From Heterocephalus glaber (lineage: Eukaryota; Chordata; Mammalia; Rodentia; Bathyergidae): DNA of 64,000 nucleotides. Positions 60,528 to 64,000 of this stretch are shown piece after piece. The notes beneath the pieces were generated by a model. The model was not told where the DNA came from and made no database searches. It saw nothing but the letters and a program-made list of their open reading frames with translations. The position numbers and the translations under genes are program-made. How positions within the stretch are numbered: the first letter of the stretch is position 1; each line of letters begins with the position of its first letter. Where the stretch lies: contig NW_004624778.1 in assembly GCF_000247695.1 (NCBI RefSeq), positions 17,862,058 to 17,926,057 on the forward strand, given 5' to 3'.

Positions 60528-60602
60528 CTATAGCAAGATGCTGATCCAATGTGGCTCCAAATATCTTCTGTTTTCCTGGCTCACCTGAAGAGGAAAAAAC
60601 AC
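60528..60602 (-). promoter_or_regulatory. Acceptor/donor composite in intron 3: candidate recursive splice site or alternative terminal exon start
   Basis: On the minus strand a pyrimidine tract runs into an AG immediately followed by a strong donor: GTGTTTTTTCCTCTTCAG, then GTGAGC, with the junction between 60585 and 60584. This is the layout of a zero-length recursive-splicing site. Alternatively it is the acceptor of an alternative last exon. Read in phase 0 from exon 3 it adds 18 residues beginning VSQENRRYLEPHW and stops at TAG 60530-60528. Usage cannot be shown from sequence. Confidence 0.35.
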
Positions 60603-61586
60603 TACAGAGGATGTGGGAACTGAATTTCTTTATGTAGTTTCTTCTAGAGCAACTGTCTGAAAGTTTTGGCCCACTCCATGAAGTCTGGAGATGAAACACT
60701 TGAAGAACTAGTGAAAAATAAATTCAAATGAAAAGGTGGAGTGAGACATCTAAAAGGGAACAGCAGAGCAAGCTGAGGTAAAACGGTGTTTCTAATCCTT
60801 AGGTGGGAGGAGGCAGAGAAAGAAGAGGGGAAAACAATGCACAGATGTTTCTCCCTCCACCCCCGCATCCCAACTGTTACTAAAACTTCACTAAGTACCT
60901 AGACTTTTGACCACAATTAGGGAATGAATAAGCAATATTACAGAGAAGGTTTAGCATTTTGTCCAGTCTCCCTCCCTGGAGATGTGGCAGTATTAAGCAG
61001 GAGGGAGCCCTTTCAGATAATACCTTTTTCCTAAGAAAAGCTCATGGTGGAATTCAGCTTGAAACAATAAAGAAAGAGAAAAATAAATTGAGTTTATAGA
61101 AAAATGAAAGTCACAGGACAATTTACCATACTGACAATGTTTATCTAATTCTGTTTTCCAAAAGGGGTGGGACAGATCTCATGAAATAAATCAGAACCAA
61201 AGAAAAAAGTAGTTTCCAAATAGAAAATATTTTTTAACTAAGCAACAAACTGCATATTTTATCTTTCTACAAGATATTATCCCTAAAAAGATAATTTCTA
61301 AGAAAGTGTGATTAGCAGAACCAAGTCTGATATATATTACAACACAAAAATATGAAATTATAGTCCATTTTAATTATTCTTTTTAAATTTTTCCTCAAAA
61401 CATTTTACCTAAATTTTGTATTATTAAACTTATTCTCCAGCATTTATGTAATAGTCTAGAATATAAAACAATTTTCTTTCCAAATACATTCCACTTTTAC
61501 CAGAATACACTTGAATTCTGACTGGTAAAAAATACTACACCAGAATTTTCTGAAAAATAAGATTGGAGAATGAATTAGATCCTTAC

Positions 61587-61724
61587 CTGACGTGGTTGTT
61601 CATTCATTCGTTGTGGGTCTGATTTCACTTTATTACTAGGATGGTTTGTGACTTTGGTTACTGGTTGTTTGAAAATTGATGCTGTTTGTCTAATTGGCAA
61701 TGTTGTATTCAAGTCTGGTTTACC
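61587..61724 (-). CDS. MBD2: MBD2 coding exon 3 (human residues about 235-280)
   Basis: This internal exon of methyl-CpG-binding domain protein 2 is 138 nt long, in phase 0 at both ends, and encodes 46 residues beginning GKPDLNTTLPIRQ and ending NEQPRQ. The acceptor reads TTACAG|GGTAAA and the donor CGTCAG|GTAAG. The peptide is the segment just C-terminal to the MBD, within the stretch shared by MBD2 and MBD3. 'NTTLPIRQ' and 'RMNEQPRQ' favour MBD2 over MBD3. In the family this part lies in the transcriptional-repression and disordered linker region that helps bring the NuRD histone deacetylase core to methylated CpG. The preceding exons, which encode the methyl-CpG-binding fold, are outside the window. 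No frameshift or stop is present. Assignment is from recognised protein sequence; exon numbers follow the human gene. Confidence 0.96.
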
Positions 61725-62205
61725 CTGTAAATATAAGTGTTTTCATTAGTATTATATGTAAACATAATTTGATGAATTTTTAATTCAATATTTATCACTT
61801 TAAATGAGATTATTCAAAATTCTGTCTAGCATAGCATTTTAAATAATTTAGAAGTTCATTTTAAGCACTTCATTAGGTAAGACATGCAGAAATTTTGCTC
61901 ATAACAAATGTATACTTTTAAATGTAAAAAAATTCTCTGCATAAAATTTGTAATTAATATGATTAGCACAGTACTAAGGACTTTATATGACCACATATGT
62001 GTGGGTTAGAAAAAGAAAAAGGACAACAAAGACAGTAGTGGTTTCTACACTCTGAAAATAGAGAAAATATTGGGATTAAATATTTTTGTGCATTAACCTG
62101 ATCGCCAGTTAAGAGGTCAGGCTGACAGAAAATCACATAAATTAATTTCCTTTTTATATAAAACAATTGCTAATTCTAGCAAACAAACTTAGTTTAGAAA
62201 AATAA

Positions 62206-62314
62206 GGGGCCGGGGATTTAGCTCAGTGGTTCTGCGTCCTGCCTGGCAAGCACAAGGACCCAAGTTCAAACGCCGGTACCAAAATAAATAAATAAATAAA
62301 TAAATAAATAAAAC
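62206..62314 (+). mobile_element. ID SINE
   Basis: Young ID with an (AAAT)n tail. TSD-like GAAAAATAAGG/GAAAAATAGG. Forms an inverted pair with the next entry. Confidence 0.9.
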
Positions 62315-62350
62315 AAGAAAAGTCTGAAAAATAGGATAAAATAAGGATAA

Positions 62351-62404
62351 GGACCTTGCGCTTGCAAGGCAGATGGTAGCACCACTGAGCTAAATCCCTG
62401 GCCC
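62351..62404 (-). mobile_element. Partial ID SINE, inverted to its neighbour
   Basis: Reverse ID head through 'GACCTTGCGCTTGC' (opposite sense) without its 3' end and tail. Lies 37 bp from the forward ID. Confidence 0.85.
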
Positions 62405-62429
62405 CAAAAATTCAAATTTTTAAGTAATA

Positions 62430-62668
62430 ACACAACTGATAAATTCCACACCTGGCCTCATGTGACAGGTTTGCTAAAAATGCTGTATAAAATTACCTTC
62501 AGAGTATTTGTAAAAGATGTATATGAAACAGGAATATTATATGGGGATAGCTTGGATCCCACTGCCAAATGAGATATCTTATCAGATATATGCAGACATT
62601 CTAAAAAGAAAAATCCAAAACACTCCTGGTCACAAGCATTTTGGACAAAGAATAATTAACCTGTATTT
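62430..62668 (-). mobile_element. Tigger-like (pogo) DNA transposon relic
   Basis: 'CCACACCTGGCCTCATGTGA', 'TATAAAATTACCTTCAGAGT' and a terminal 'AGCATTTTGGACAAAGAA'. Same family as 37330-37637, opposite orientation. Confidence 0.6.
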
Positions 62669-63043
62669 GTCATTTTATCATATATTATATGTAGTGTTTT
62701 TACAGAAGAAATTAAAAATTTAAGCTTCAGTAAGCCATATAACACATTTACCAAGTTTTAATCAACCAGTAAAATGTAAGGTACATTCTAGAGAGATCAA
62801 GATGTGGCACAGAATTGCTTTTAAATTCATTTGCAACATTTTAAAACAAAAAGAAAAGGAAACCCAATTTAATAACTGTGTGCTTGGATTCTGGCCAAAA
62901 AAAAAAAAGTTGAGTTTATCTGAAAATATAACTGACACACTTTTGGTACATGAAAGTTACTTGATAAATTTATAGGATATGTGACAAGCATTTATCTTTA
63001 TTACTGTCTCCAGGTAAAAATTGTAATGCCAACTTCCATACAA

Positions 63044-63240
63044 CCAAATAATGATTCTCAACTCTAAGCATGTATCAGAATCACAGGCAGGACTTGTTAA
63101 AACACTGAAGACTGGCCCTCATCCTGAGATTCTACTTCAGTAGAGCTGAGGTGGAGCCCCTGGGAATTTGCCTTTTTTTTTAAGGTCTTTCATGATGTTG
63201 ATGCTGCTGATGTAGGGACCACACTTGGAGATGACTGCTC
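63044..63240 (+). mobile_element. MER5A (hAT-Charlie MITE)
   Basis: 'TATCAGAATCACAGGCAGGA', 'GACTTGTTAAAACAC', 'GGGAATTTGCC' and 'GATGTTGATGCTGCTG', then an end near 'GACCACACTTGGAGATGACT': the full MER5A order. Confidence 0.88.
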
Positions 63241-64000
63241 TAAAACAAAGATTGCTGGTTGGTGGCTGGTGGACCAACCCTGGCCAATAGATCTTTTGTT
63301 CACTTTTTAGTACCTTTACTAATTAAGCCAGCATCTAAAAGTGGAGTCTTCACATAATGATAGCTTCTGTCAAACACTGAAAGATGTAGTGATGCCGAAC
63401 CTGGTTTGGCAACAACAGGCCATGACTGATCAGCAATGGCTGCCCACTAGAGAGGAGTCAGGCTCTCCTGCAACATTCTGCAACAACTCATATTTGCATT
63501 ACTCATCTGGGCCCTATGGGCATGGAGTTTGTAACCTTCACTTAAATAATATTAGCATGTCTAGATTGGTAAGCATCATATTAACCTGGCAATTATTACA
63601 ATTATAGTATTATTTGGATCCACTATTAAATCTCTCATTATCCCTCTGCCCACTTTTAAAAATCTATATGTACTAGTATGAGTCTAACAATATTATTTCT
63701 CTGATATTTACCTTTATAGGTTTTCAAAAAATATTTCATAAATGTACAAATGTAACTTACAGGCTTCAAAATAACCACCTAAGAATGCTAACAGTGTCCA
63801 TTTTAAAAAGCTCCCCTGTAATATTGTGCTGCACTGGGTTGGACATCTCCAACTTATGATATCTAGAGCATTCTGAGGCCTTAAATGAAATCATCCAACC
63901 TCTATCAATGAAAGAATCTAAGAGTCAGCAGGTTACAATCACTATTCCAGTATCTAAGTGTGACTTTCTCCCCAACCTGCCTTTCCATTCTAGTGTATTC

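Larger units (their letters stand above)
39307..61586 (-). other. MBD2: MBD2 intron 3 (22.3 kb)
   Basis: The longest intron in the window. It holds at least eleven ID copies or fragments, two B1 SINEs, L1 and L1M pieces, MER2 and MER20, several L2/MIR relics and one 100-N gap. From the lengths I remember for the human testis-specific isoform (about 302 aa, against 411), an alternative 3' exon is expected downstream of exon 3, in this intron. I could not identify it with confidence (see the candidate at 60528-60602). Nothing is recognised in 39307-40080, 41620-43066, 47060-48105, 48345-49265, 49850-50848, 57765-58814 or 58945-60500. Confidence 0.85.
61725..64000 (-). other. MBD2: MBD2 intron 2 (partial)
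   Basis: Intron sequence upstream of exon 3, running off the right edge. It carries an inverted pair of ID SINEs, a Tigger-like relic and a MER5A element. In 63245-64000 I see no exon. Confidence 0.85.

Noticed and set aside
60457..60699. 80-codon minus-strand frame near the composite splice site
   Set aside because: No recognised domain, and the frame continues across the proposed acceptor in a different phase from MBD2. Only the splice motif is kept as a candidate.
61725..64000. Intronic snoRNA SNORA37, which MBD2 hosts in human
   Set aside because: No H/ACA layout (H box ANANNA and terminal ACA with two hairpins) was recognised in the introns visible here. In human it sits near the 5' end of the gene, likely outside the window.

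Overview
The window is mammalian nuclear DNA, most likely from a non-murid rodent of the squirrel-related clade. It carries many young copies of a tRNA-derived ID SINE (head 'GGGGCCGGGGATTTAGCTCAG', end 'GATCCCCGGTACC' plus an A tail), B1-type monomers, B1-ID fusion SINEs, and L1 elements with a characteristic 3' end. Primate Alu and murid B2 were not seen. The species assignment is an inference from repeat families only.

The only protein-coding gene I can support is the 3' half of MBD2 (methyl-CpG-binding domain protein 2, a NuRD subunit), on the minus strand. Four coding exons lie at 61587-61724, 39216-39306, 37719-37896 and 30628-30765. All have GT/AG boundaries and matching phases, and they encode the last 177 residues up to the natural C-terminus. 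The stop codon is 11 nt before the exon's donor site, and the 3' UTR continues in a separate exon at about 25255-25733. The DNA-binding MBD domain exons and the promoter lie beyond the right edge of the window.

Layout: 1 to about 24.7 kb is sequence downstream of MBD2 (in human the next gene in that direction is DCC, which is not visible here) and is mostly repeats and unrecognised AT-rich DNA. 24.8-25.7 kb is the MBD2 3' UTR and its flank. 25.7-64 kb is MBD2 exons and introns, including a 22.3-kb intron 3. The introns are dense in ID SINEs, many with near-perfect target-site duplications (TSDs), plus L1 3' ends, L2/MIR relics and DNA-transposon fossils (MER2, MER20, MER5A, Tigger-like). One 100-N assembly gap sits in a microsatellite at 43888-43987.

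No operon, CRISPR array, or evidence of a novel multi-gene system was found. The most interesting items are mobile-element structures and splicing signals: an ORF1-only (half-L1-like) element with an apparent 3' transduction, a 5'-inverted (twin-primed) L1, a 20-bp remnant ID insertion with its own TSD, an L1 lodged inside a B1-ID SINE, and a sequence in MBD2 intron 3 that looks like a recursive-splicing ratchet point.
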